Shown: positions 54,561 to 64,000 of the stretch, piece after piece
Numbering within the stretch: position 1 is the stretch's first letter
How the letters are laid out: each line of letters begins with the position of its first letter
Assembly: GCA_037043455.1 (NCBI GenBank)
Contig: JAWPHD010011209.1
Coordinates: forward strand, 22,017 to 86,016
DNA: 64,000 nt
DNA from: Cyrtodaria siliqua
Lineage: Eukaryota > Mollusca > Bivalvia > Adapedonta > Hiatellidae
Reading direction: 5' to 3'
Program-made: the position numbers and the translations under genes
The notes under the pieces: generated by a model
Database searches by the model: none
Seen by the model: only the letters and a program-made list of their open reading frames with translations
Told to the model about the DNA's origin: nothing

Positions 54561-55029
54561 ACCAATATTTTACATATTCTTCGTATTCACGGATACTAAT
54601 GTAGCATATGTAACATAGTTATATTTGCAGAGATCGACATATAATGCATATAATTTACTTGGACAAATGTAACATACTTACTGAGATCCTATTTTTCACT
54701 GATTGCTGAGATCAACTTGATACAGTAACTGAGATTGTATTGGGTATTTATTTTTATCTGAATAAAAACGTGTTTTACCAGATTTAACATATGTGATGTG
54801 CTAACAATAGTATGTGGTTATAAATACGCATAGTTAATACCAACATACGTTAAACATCCGTATTTGAATATGAGTCAGACCACTATACGTTAGTTGATGA
54901 AGACAAGGAAAATAAATGAATATGTCAGGATATATAACTGTGATTTTATATCGTTACTATAGAGGGCAAGTTGTGCATTACATATGCATGTATATCGGAT
55001 CCTTAGTTGGCCAACAAACGGTGTACTCA
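54561..55029. other. Unassigned AT-rich sequence
   Basis: Scattered GAGATC words suggest decayed array edge up to about 54740. Otherwise nothing. Confidence 0.35.
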
Positions 55030-55330
55030 ATAATATTAAAGTCTCTATCCCGCAATCAACAGCCACATTTTACAACAGATGTCCGCCATTTCCAAACCTA
55101 CTGACGACGAGGTATATCATTATAAAGCTTACAAGTTTGTAGATTCCAATCCTACAGACAATATAAACGGCTTTAACCAGCCATACCAAACCAAAAACTG
55201 GAGTCTATAGTTAAGAGTTACCAACTGATAATGCATTTTACGCATATTAAATCACGGGTATTTTAAGAATCCGTCAATAAACCTAAACTTTTAATCGGCA
55301 CTTATACATAATTATATGAGTTGAACATAT
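55030..55330 (+). repeat. Dispersed repeat (TTTTAATCGGCAC family), copy 2
   Basis: It shares AATCAACAGCCACATTTTAC, CCTACTGACGACGAGGTATA, TTTAACCAGCC, TCACGGGTATTT and CTTTTAATCGGCACTTATAC with 58840-59090. Confidence 0.8.
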
Positions 55331-55792
55331 ATGGTTTCGATAACGTATTTTTATAGTGTAATTTTTCTGTTATCTGGAAGGTTATAAATATATACATTAT
55401 TTATTAAGTTTACATCGATAAAGAAACAACTGACGTAGTTAAATTTATCTCATAACTTGCTGTATATTCATGTAATAAATCCATGACATACATATCATAA
55501 TACATTAGTGTAAAACACATGCAAATGAAAGCCGAATCATCGTTCGGTCTTTTCCGTTCAGCTTGGTATGCAATCGGTATTGTGCCTCGTCGATTTCCGT
55601 AATCGTTAACAAAAATACCGGATTACGACGAGGCACTTCCAATACAAAGCTACATTAAAGAATATATTATGTGTTATTTGTTATTTTTGGAATAATAATT
55701 TCGTACTCGTGCCCATTTAATATCTAAAATTTGTTAAATTCGTTTAATAAAAAATGACAGCCTCACATCATACAATTTATCTACGTCATCAT
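55331..55792. other. Unassigned; one 11-bp inverted repeat
   Basis: GTGCCTCGTCG (55582-55592) and CGACGAGGCAC (55626-55636). Otherwise AT-rich. Confidence 0.4.
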
Positions 55793-55963
55793 CGCCTCTC
55801 ACGGGTTCGAATCCCACTGGGAGCTCGACCTGTAAGTGAGGAAGTGTCGATTCTTACGGATGGCGGGAGGTATAAATTACTGGTTCTACGCAGGAAAAAG
55901 TAGGTGGTCTACCACGACAACCATCAACCGACATAGCCTAAAAACGTAAAACACCACTCAAGC
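55793..55963 (+). mobile_element. SINE, 5'-truncated inside the head
   Basis: It starts at CGCCTCTCACGGGTTCGAATCC (B box), then GGGAGCTCGACCTGTAAGTG, TTCTTACGGATGGCGGGAGG and AACGTAAAACACCACTC. Confidence 0.85.
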
Positions 55964-56298
55964 AACTGAAAGTCCTTTATTTATGGACGGCGGAGGGTGA
56001 CAAACGCTAGAGTTGTCTTTATGTACACCAGGGGGTAATCTCTTAATATAGACATCTGAATTCTATTTTGATTAATATATTCAACCAGTCTAAGAAATCA
56101 AATCTAAATATATGACGACAAAATAGATTTAATTATCTATAACATGATTATCATTATAAAGAAATGATTGTGTACATAATTGTGTGATTAAGTTACCTGT
56201 AAAAACCTCGTAAAATGACACGCTTTAATCACGTTTTATACGGTGAATGGCATGTGCTCACAATGGCGTTATGTGAGGGACACAATGGCGTTATGTGA
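55964..56298. other. Unassigned; 20-bp direct duplication
   Basis: CACAATGGCGTTATGTGAGG occurs twice at about 56259-56300 beside the following MITE. Confidence 0.5.
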
Positions 56299-56570
56299 GG
56301 GACATTTGGCAGTCTTGAAGTATTTATCAATCATCAAAATTAGCATCTCGATTTATTAACCCAGTATCATATTGACTTTAAATCTGCTTGAATATATTTA
56401 AATACTAATTTGAGTTTTCTACTTATCCTTTTTTTTTCTACAATAGGTCTGAATATATTATTGGTGAAATGTAATCAACAGTTAGTAATACGCAAAAACA
56501 TGCCTTATACATTTCTTATAATTAATATTACATTAATATAATAATTATTGAACAAATGCAATATTATTTT
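56299..56570 (-). mobile_element. TTAA-MITE, degraded
   Basis: ACATTTGGCAGTCTTGAAGT, CATCTCGATTTATTAA, TTGACTTTAAATCTGCTTG and AACAGTTAGTAATACGCAAA match the family in inverse orientation. Both terminal TTAAs are lost. Confidence 0.55.
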
Positions 56571-56976
56571 ATGGATACTATGTAAAATTAAAGGGAGGTA
56601 ATTTCATGATATTTGATAATCAAAAGCTGCTACCTACACAATCGGTGTTGTGTTTTTCTGTGATTTCTTTGGAAAGCAACGTATAGATTGTCTTAGACAA
56701 TTTGAGGTAATATTTGTAGATTGTATGTGTTTTTACCAAAAAAACATGGTTTAACAAAACGGAGGATAACTCCCTTGTGTACTGAACTTTTCAAAACACA
56801 TATTTTGTTTGGTGGTGGTCGATCTAATTCTATATAATAAGGGGGGAAAAGGGGGTACTTTTTTTTTTTGCTCAGTATATATAAAACAGTTTCGTGAGAA
56901 ATACTCGCTTTAATTTAATATGAATATTGCCGAATATGTGATTTACCATTTCAGTGAGCGAAGATTAAATCAAAGA
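56571..56976. other. Unassigned; contains AAAGGGAGGTAAT and a lone MITE end
   Basis: TTTTTTGCTCAGTATA at 56866-56882 is the right end of the MITE at 2555-3034 without a partner. Confidence 0.35.
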
Positions 56977-57405
56977 TACGGACTGACGGTCAATGAAAAC
57001 ACACATTATATCGCAGTTAAAATGTATAGCTAATTTAATTTATAATACTAAGTGCATATTTTGAAATTGAAGAATATTGATTAACACAACTGCAAACACC
57101 GATTGTCTCAAAATTCTTAAACATGGTGTAAAGTGTTCAATTAAAGTCACACGGGTAGAAAACAAAAGTACCGTGTATGTCCACCCGTACTACCGTTCCT
57201 AGGAAATCATCCCGACATCACTCAGAGTTACAACTGACGTTTTCTTGCTGGAATAACGTGACGTCGGGATGATTTCATAGGAACGGTAAAAGGGTTGGAC
57301 ATACCCTGTACTAAGATGTGTGACTTTTGTTTTCTACCCGTCTAAAATAAAATTTAACAGTTGTAGTATATGTCGGTGCGTTTTCATTGACCGTCAGTAT
57401 ATTTG
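56977..57405. mobile_element. Foldback MITE with nested inverted segments
   Basis: ACTGACGGTCAATGAAAACA at the left and, inverted, ACTGACGGTCAATGAAAACG at the right. Inside, CGGGTAGAAAACAAAAGT pairs with ACTTTTGTTTTCTACCCG, and CGTTCCTAGGAAATCATCCC with GGGATGATTTCATAGGAACG. TA dinucleotides flank it. Confidence 0.8.
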
Positions 57406-57702
57406 AATATTGCTGATGTAAAATATATTATATATAAATACAGTTTTGTGAGTAATATTGACTTCAGATCAGTTCTTGAATATAGCTGCAGCAACTTTAA
57501 GATATAAAGACAACGTTTCATGTGAAATATCCTAATTACCATTCGACAGAACTAAGGGTAAATAAAATATCTTCCGCAGGGCATACTATGACGGTATAAT
57601 ATGTACCATTGTTTACTTCTTAGCTATTCTCCTTTTTAGGCTAATTTAGGTATTCGCGAATGTATTCTTCATCTAAGTTTGTCGTGACTCATGATTAATT
57701 TA
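57406..57702. other. Unassigned AT-rich sequence
   Basis: TATATATAAATACAGTTTTGTGAG near 57432 resembles 56877-56905, a possible old duplication around the MITE. Confidence 0.35.
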
Positions 57703-57901
57703 TGTAAAGGAACACATGGCAATATTGAAGTATTTTTCAATTATAAAGGTAGCATGTATTAATCCATTACTATTTTGACTTTTAATAATACGGTATTAAA
57801 ATAATTATTAATAATGGTTTGCAAATGTGCAAGTTACGCAGAAAAACATGACGGGACGCCGCAAGTTTTAAAAACATCAACATTGTCGTTTATCCTTAAA
57901 G
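57703..57901 (-). mobile_element. TTAA-MITE, internally deleted
   Basis: TGTAAAGGAACACATGGCAA at the left, CATGACGGGACGCCGCAAGT and CATTGTCGTTTATCCTTAAA at the right; about 120 bp of interior is missing. Confidence 0.65.
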
Positions 57902-58630
57902 CAAATAACATTTTCAAAATAAAATTGTAAAACCAGTTTACGGCTTTTGTCATACGTGATCAGGAAAATAATTTTCAAACAGACATAGATTAAAACGCAT
58001 GCATGGAATAAATGATCATTAATGTTCCACCTACTTTATGTATACCATCCTCGTTATGTCCAATCATATACACTTCTGTAGCATATCCACTTCAATGTAA
58101 CAATTGTTTTAATTGTTTTCAATATCCACAACAAACCTCCATGCCTTATATCAAGTGCATTATTTCGTTTCAAACACTATCAGGCGAATAACACAAATCT
58201 GAAATAGACGTGCTATGATCTATCTATGATCTAAAATGCACATAGCATTATGATCGGTTCTGTCAGTATACTGCGATATATCTATTGCATAATTTTACAA
58301 TAGGCCTGCCGTGTGTATTTATTCATTTAATAATTATTCTTGATTATCTTATTTATATCTTAGGACGTCTTTAGTATGTCGATTTAAAGCTAGGACAATT
58401 TATCCAAGCAGTTTATGAATCGGACCAAAACGACAGTCCTCGGCAGTGGCGTAGCTGCTTACAGGCACTGCATGCCTTGGCCTACAACTTCCCCACTCAC
58501 AGATACGAACATTCTAAAGACGCAAAAAATGCCTTAAAATAAAGGGGAAATGGATAATGGGTGGAATGTTTTGATGTAAAATATTCCGAAATGTAGACTT
58601 TTTTTGTTATAATGTTCAGAATAACACTAT
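57902..58630. other. Unassigned region
   Basis: GGCAGTGGCGTAGCTGCTTA at 58442 resembles a DNA-transposon terminus, but I see no partner. Confidence 0.3.
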
Positions 58631-58700
58631 AGAACTCCAAAATAGTCATGTTTTGGACGAACTGTACTGTCCGTCCAAAACATGACTATTTTGGAGTTCT
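58631..58700. repeat. Perfect 29-bp inverted repeat, 12-nt loop
   Basis: AGAACTCCAAAATAGTCATG plus TTTTGGACG (58631-58659) is exactly complementary to 58672-58700. No mismatch, so it is young or constrained. Confidence 0.95.
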
Positions 58701-59080
58701 GTTTATTCCCTCAAAAAGTATCCACAAACTCGTTAGAATGCACAATTTTACTGTAATTAAAACAAAATGGGGGAGCACGTCCCCATACCCAACTGGCAAA
58801 TATCCATCTGATCGGACCTATAACTTAAAGTCCTATCACACCATCAACAGCCAAATTTTAAAACAGATGTACACCATTTCTAAACCTACTGACGACGAGG
58901 TATATAATAACTTACATATTTTGAGAATTCAAACTCTATAGACACAATATAACCGAATTTAACCAGCAAGGCCTAACCCCAAACTGGAGCGTCGAATTAA
59001 GGTACCAACTCATAATTCATTTTATGCATGTTCAGTCACGGGTATTTGAAGAACCGGTGAAAGAAAAACACTATACTTTT
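58701..59080 (+). repeat. Dispersed repeat (TTTTAATCGGCAC family), copy 3
   Basis: CATCAACAGCCAAATTTTAA, CCTACTGACGACGAGGTATA, AACTGGAGCGTCGAATTAAG and TCACGGGTATTTGAAGAA parallel 55050-55290. It leads into the 117-bp array. Confidence 0.75.
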
Positions 59081-59650
59081 AATCGGCACATATACATTAT
59101 TATATTTATTGTAAACCATGATGAGACTTTAATAAAGAAATATATATATGAACTGAACACATGGATAAGAGTTTTGAAAGAAAACCACTATACTTTTAAT
59201 CGGCACATATACATTATTATATTTATTGTAAACCATGATGAGACTTTAATAAAGAAATATATATATGAACTGAACACATGGATAAGAGTTTTGAAAGAAA
59301 ACCACTATACTTTTAATCGGCACATATACATTATTATATTTATTGTAAACCATGATGAGACTTTAATAAAGAAATATATATATGAACTGAACACATGGAT
59401 AAGAGTTTTGAAAGAAAACCACTATACTTTTAATCGGCACATATACATTATTATATTTATTGTAAACCATGATGAGACTTTAATAAAGAAATATATATAT
59501 GAACTGAACACATGGATAAGAGTTTTGAAAGAAAACCACTATACTTTTAATCGGCGCATATACATTATTATATTTATTGTAAACCATGATGAGACTTTAA
59601 TAAAGAAATATATATATGAACTGAACACATGGATAAGAGTTTTGATATAC
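59060..59650 (+). repeat. 117-bp tandem array, 5 copies, open in frame
   Basis: Units begin AATCGGCACATATACATTAT at 59081, 59198, 59315, 59432 and (CGC for CAC) 59549. 117 is 39 codons, so the plus frame 59024-59683 stays open and repeats ENHYTFNRHIYIIIFIVNHD... The base unit belongs to a non-coding dispersed repeat, so I do not call a protein. Confidence 0.95.
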
Positions 59651-60898
59651 GGGTTTGTAGCGCAATGTTATTTGGTGGGTTAGTTACTTTAAACTCGAGC
59701 AGATACACTCCTGCATGTACCGCTAATTATGCACCACTTATAAATCGATTCACTGTAATTAGTCAAGCAATACATTTACACTGATTAAAACACAAATAAT
59801 CGGATAATATAACCGTTCATGCTATTATATTCTCAAGTTTGTTTACCAACAAGCTGTCTCACACGCTAGAACCTTGACAGATGTACTCCATTGAAACCTG
59901 GTACGGATCCAGGAATTTATTTTAAAGTACGGAGGATGGGCCTCGGGTGTTCGTATATTTGTGCGTGTGTGATTGGGTCGTCCGATAACTACTATGGGGT
60001 GTGTGGCATGCCACGTGAATATATGTATGTATTATATACTTCCCAGTGAAATAGTGGATTGTATGGTTAGCATAAACCTTATATTCTCATTGTTTATATT
60101 TTCACAGTGAGAGTATAAGAACTTATATTCTCACTGCCGGAAAAAATGGAACTACTTTTTTCTACATTTGCTTATTTATTCGTGTCAAAGTTTAGAACTA
60201 TATTCTATGCCCACTAAATATATGTAAATCGCATCACGCGCTGGCGTTACTATATTTATCCGCGAATACGTTAACATGTATTTTCTGTTTGAAACAGTTT
60301 GGTAGTGTTGCCTGATAGAGGGATATAATAAATAGAATTTTGTAAAGCACTCTTGAAAATATATGTTTTCTCACGTCTCGATGAAAATAAATCCTATATT
60401 CACTCCGAACCAACACATATCCTCTATGTATTACACGGCATTTGAAACATTCTGGTTCCAGTTTTTTAAAAAAAAATCTTAAAGGTACTAAAGCTAAAAT
60501 TTAAGCATTATAGGTGTCACTCTAAATACAAATAATACCGCCATACTTTTTTTAGTTTCATATTCAGTCTTTCTTCGGGCGGCTCAATATAACCTAAGCG
60601 GTGTATTGATGAGCAATGCAATTCATTAAATTCATATCCAATGTTCTAGGTCTCATTATTCGCCCGATTTCATTGTTATCAAACAGTTTGGTCTGGAAAA
60701 CTAGTCGACTCGACTAGTTGTCGAGGGCACCTTCTTGAGGATTTTCACCATGTTCCTATGCATCTAACATCATGTGCATAATGACCTACTTTCGACGAAA
60801 TATAGGTCACATCCGTTCTCCGTTACGACATACGTATCTTGCTTCTTTCTTGCAGAAGTTTCACTAACCTTCACCACAATGTTCCTAATCCGAACTTT
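59651..60898. other. Unassigned region
   Basis: CTTATATTCTCA(T/C)TG occurs twice with inverted flanks at 60080-60135. No exon or element otherwise. Confidence 0.35.
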
Positions 60899-61037
60899 TG
60901 TTACTGTACGCTACGAAGTAGATGTGATCACCGTACTAAAGCAATAGCTGTAGTACGTAAGATGCACGCTTGTCTTGTAGCGATCTGATTCTAATGCACT
61001 ATCCTGTGCTCGCTGCGTACAGATTCCCCAGGAGTGT
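60899..61037 (+). mobile_element. TIR element right end with empty retroposon site
   Basis: TTGTTACTGTACGCTACGAA...GATTCTAATGCACT...GTACAGATTCCCCAGGAGTG, homologous to 10736-10859 plus 11279-11311 but lacking the 406-bp insert. The left terminus is not seen. Confidence 0.75.
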
Positions 61038-61400
61038 TTTCCTTTCAATGTTTATTATCTTTAACTTCTCAAAGGCTCAGACCGCGCAATCTTAATACAT
61101 ATGTTTGTAGCCAGACATAATGTAATTTATTTATATTGCTTCGAGTATAAAGGGAAGCGACTCAGCGAATCATTACATAGATTTTCATTAAGTTGTCAGA
61201 CTGGAGAAATTCAGTCCACTGAACGCAACGCAAAGTAAACCATTTTTGGACATTTGCGACTCTCAGACTGTCCTATATAAACATGAGGTTATTTTGAAAT
61301 ACACATTTTGCCAATAGCGCTTTTCTACCTATCCTCTGTGCTCATACTCTCAAAAGACATACAGTAACCCTCAGTTACGCAGCAACATACTTGCTATTCA
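61038..61400. other. Unassigned sequence
   Basis: Nothing recognised. Confidence 0.35.
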
Positions 61401-61675
61401 TTACGTGTTCCGAGTATTAACTTTCATACCCAATACAACCCCTTCTCCAAGAAGCGAAAACAGGGTTGGCTGGGGTATGAAATCAAACCTAAATTTTGGC
61501 TTAAAAAGATTGCATATTTTAAAATTAAAACATTCAATAGGTAATTTTAAACAGGTTATCGCGTTTTTCAGTAAAAAAATGTTTTAAACATGTTTTATTG
61601 TCGAAATATCCGTTATAAAACCCTGCTAATGTAAGCTTTCCCATCGCTTAATGGAATTAAGGCGGGACCACGTAA
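61401..61675 (+). mobile_element. MITE with TTACGTGGTCC termini, copy 4
   Basis: TTACGTGTTCC (61401-61411, one change) and GGACCACGTAA (61665-61675). Interior CCCCTTCTCCAAGAAGCGAA, AACAGGGTTGGCTGGGGTAT and CCATCGCTTAATGGAATTAA. Confidence 0.85.
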
Positions 61676-61971
61676 CGCTCTAACAACAAATATACACTTT
61701 AACATCAGGTTAACATTGAAACTTGGAAATATTGGACTGACTTAGAAGTAAACATTTTGATTGTTAATATATATAATTGTATTTGTGTAAGCAATTAAAC
61801 GGGGACCTTTAACCATTGTTAGATCCCTCTTCTTTATATGTGTTTTAATTTCATAAAGTAGAGTCATTTGTATTGTTATATATTTTATACGATTGCCTCC
61901 ATTAAGACATTGAGTCATACCTATGACCTCAATTATCTTGTATACAAGGAAGATGAACTGAATTGTTGTTT
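61676..61971. other. Unassigned AT-rich sequence
   Basis: Nothing recognised. Confidence 0.35.
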
Positions 61972-62149
61972 GTTTGTATGGTGTTTTACGACATTTTTAA
62001 CACATGTAAGGTTATATATGACGGTCGATTTTTTGTGATGTAGGCAGACCACCCACTTTTCCTGGGTAGAACAAGTACTGTACACCTCCCGCCATCCATA
62101 AGAATCAGCTCCCAGTGGGATTCGAACCCGCAGCGGTGAAGGCGACGGT
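61972..62149 (-). mobile_element. tRNA-derived SINE with 22-bp internal deletion
   Basis: On the minus strand: CGCTGCGGGTTCGAATCCCA (B box), CTGATTCTTATGGATGGCGG (joined across a deletion of the GTAAGTGAGGAAGTG segment), CTACCCAGGAAAAGTGGGTG, AAATCGACCGTCATATATAA and TGTCGTAAAACACCATAC. Confidence 0.85.
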
Positions 62150-62280
62150 TAATTGTTGTTTTACGACCCATTGAAACATTGTATAGCTCATTTAGAGCCA
62201 CCCTAGCGATAGGAAGGATACATAGGAATTTAGGAACCGTGTATTACTTTTATTATCGATAATATTTCTATGGTACTTTA

Positions 62281-62456
62281 ACGTGGTCGGAGGATAAACT
62301 CCGATATAAGAGACCACGTGGTTTACGTTCCCATCCGACGGACGATACATACGACGACATATCGCGTAACAACGTCTCCCATGTTAGACTCGAACCCGCA
62401 ACATTCGTGTTCGAAATCAGGCACTCTATCAACTGGGCTACAACGCCACGCTGTAA
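62281..62456 (-). mobile_element. Second tRNA-derived SINE family
   Basis: On the minus strand: GCGTTGTAGCCCAGTTGATA (A box), CCTGATTTCGAACACGAATG, TTGCGGGTTCGAGTCTAACA (B box), then the body CCGTCGGATGGGAACGTAAA and CCACGTGGTCTCTTATATCG. Head and body are distinct from the SINE at 26431. Confidence 0.75.
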
Positions 62457-62689
62457 AATGAAGAAATAATCCATATTTAAATCATTAAATCACTGTTTCA
62501 TGGGATGTCTGGATAGTATGTGTTTAACACCAATAAAGGTATCAATTCCCATCAACGGAATAACCTCCGTTTAAAAATGTCAACATCAAAGGTAACACTC
62601 TCTGGTAAAATAACATCTTTTCCGTTAAAAGTAACACGTTTAAAGTTAAAGGTAAAATCTTTTATCTGACATTACATATTACTGCTGCT
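62457..62689. other. Unassigned; AAAGGTAACA words recur
   Basis: AAAGGTAA(C/A)A / AAAAGTAACA recur at 62589-62655, perhaps a short decayed tandem repeat. Confidence 0.35.
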
Positions 62690-63770
62690 TTTTAGCTCTA
62701 ATATCAATAACAGCTTGAACGCATTCGAATACCAGCCAGATCGGACCAGTAACACCGAAGTTATTGCCCTTGAATTTATGCATAATTGCTATATTTTTGT
62801 CTTGCGAACACTCTAGCGCCTCCATTTGTCATTCGATCTTTATCAAACTTTACCAGATTATTAATATCAATAAATGCTCGGATGAGTTCGAACACCAGCC
62901 AGATCGAATCAGTCATACCGGAGTTAATACCCTTGAATTAATGCAAATTGCTATATTGTGTCTTGTCAACACGTTAGCGCATCCACTTTTCATCCGACCT
63001 TTACAAAACTTTCCCAGATTATTAATATTAATGAAAGCTCGAATGATTTTGAAAAATCAGCCAGATCGGACCAGTAACACCGGAGTTATTGTCATTGAAT
63101 TAACGAAAATTGCTATATTTTGTCTTGTAAACACTCCAGCGTCTCCATTTGTTATCCGATCTTTACCAAACTTTTATGAGTTTGAAAACCAGCCAGATCA
63201 AACCAGTAACTCCGGAGTTATTGCCTTTGAATTAACGAAAATTGCTATATTTTGTCTTGCGAATACTCTAGCGCCTCCATTTTGCATCCTACCTTTACCA
63301 AACTTTGTCAGATTGGTGATATTGATAAAAGCTCGGTCAAGTTCTAAAACCAGCCAGATTGGACTAGTAACACCGAAGTTATGGCCCTCGAATTATTGAA
63401 AAATGTGTTAACACTCAAGCAGTAACACGGAATTATTGAAATGTGTTAACTTTTTGATGTCAACACTGAACGCTCGGACGAGTTTAAAAACCAACCAGAT
63501 CGGACCAGTAAGACCGGAGTTATTGCCCTTGAATTAACGAAACTTGCTTTAGTCTGTCTTGACAACACTCTAGCGCCTTCAGCATCCTACATTTACCAAA
63601 CTTTGCTAGATTATTGAAATTGATGAAATCTCGGTCAAGTTAGAAAACCAGCCAGATCGGACCAGTAACACGGAAGTTATGGCCTTTGAATTATTGAAAA
63701 ATGTGTTAACACTCCAGCACCTTCATTTTTCATCCGATCTTTACTAAACTTTACCAGCTTGTTACGATAA
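62690..63770 (-). repeat. Tandem array, about 160-bp units, 7 copies, inverted relative of 47271-48780
   Basis: (G/A)CCAGAT(C/T) cores occur at 62735, 62898, 63060, 63192, 63352, 63493 and 63651, with spacings of 132-163 bp. CATCCGATCTTTACCAAACT, AGATTATTAATAT, CGGAGTTATTGCCCTTGAAT and AAATTGCTATATTTTGTCTT recur. Reverse-complemented, these match the 47-48 kb array. The 211-codon frame 62764-63399 is a by-product. Confidence 0.85.
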
Positions 63771-64000
63771 GGCCTTCATTTTGCCGTATTTCAGCAAAAC
63801 TTTGCAGAGATGATCAGTACCAAGGCTAGTTGTGCATATTGTTATCTTGTTCCGGTTGAATAATTTTTGGTGGAGTTATGGCCCTTTAAAGATTTTAATA
63901 CACATAACCTATATGGACTAGTTCTGCTGAACCCCTCGCCGGATTTCAACGAAACTTGGCCAAGATGTTTAGTATCAAGCCTAGTTGTGCATATCATCAT
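63771..64000 (+). repeat. Adjoining tandem sequence, about 2 units
   Basis: TTTCA(G/A)C(A/G)AAACTT(T/G)G(C) and AGTA(C/T)CAAG(G/C)CTAGTTGTGC recur about 160 bp apart (63793/63946 and 63818/63971). It runs off the window. Confidence 0.6.

Noticed and set aside
57902..58630. DNA transposon starting GGCAGTGGCGTAGCTGC
   Set aside because: Only one candidate end is seen; no matching terminus or coding sequence.
59024..59683. 219-codon protein of five 39-residue repeats
   Set aside because: The unit is a piece of a non-coding dispersed repeat. Kept as a finding but not called CDS.
62764..63399. 211-codon protein
   Set aside because: It coincides with the tandem array, whose relatives at 47-48 kb do not keep the frame.

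Overview
This is eukaryotic, AT-rich, repeat-dominated DNA, most likely intergenic or deep intronic sequence from a bivalve mollusc. The lineage call is an inference. It rests on tRNA-derived SINEs of a type familiar from clam genomes, tandem cores of about 161 bp attached to an ACGG-type microsatellite (as in the bivalve pearl-like elements), RNase-H-bearing non-LTR retrotransposons, and many short palindromic MITEs. No operons, prokaryotic genes, rRNA genes or intact tRNA genes are visible, and I see no complete host protein-coding gene.

Layout. 1-5 kb: a 5'-truncated LINE with an 11-bp target duplication, a mariner-like MITE, and two tandem arrays (units of about 133 bp and 167/143 bp). 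5-13 kb: several MITEs. Among them are a TTAA-flanked MITE split by nested LINE insertions (7.5-10.2 kb), a 20-bp-TIR element split by a retroposon whose empty site survives at 61 kb, and a MITE inside a MITE at 12 kb. 13-21 kb: more MITEs, SINEs, a 161-bp array, and a 1.3-kb minisatellite of about 50 units of 26 bp. 21-29 kb: G-rich MITE arms, SINEs, a LINE 3' end with a 14-bp target duplication, a TTAA/CCCTTT MITE and two tRNA-like heads. 30-31.4 kb: a local 424-bp duplication.

31.7-33.8 kb is the most gene-like part. A plus-strand acidic exon that looks like a P2X7-like 'YxFEP' N-terminus faces a minus-strand THAP-domain exon. Each has a good splice donor. Each is preceded, 72-74 bp before its start codon, by the same 24-bp CRE/CCAAT-type sequence (21 of 24 bases shared, in inverted orientation). 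The THAP exon carries lesions at its first zinc ligands.

34-37 kb: a decayed LINE with RT and RNase H. 38-46 kb: MITEs and a dispersed GGATCCCTT repeat in which one 26-bp segment has expanded to 16 copies. 46-49 kb: a CRE-containing hairpin, a long-TIR MITE and a composite tandem element ending in a GACGG microsatellite. 49-56 kb: hairpin MITEs, SINE pieces, direct duplications and a 22-bp array. 56-64 kb: foldback MITE, a perfect 29-bp hairpin, a 117-bp x5 array that stays open in frame, two SINEs, and an inverted relative of the 47-48 kb tandem family.

The parts do not form a pathway. The window reads as layered transposon insertion, with target duplications and empty-site paralogs that give relative ages.
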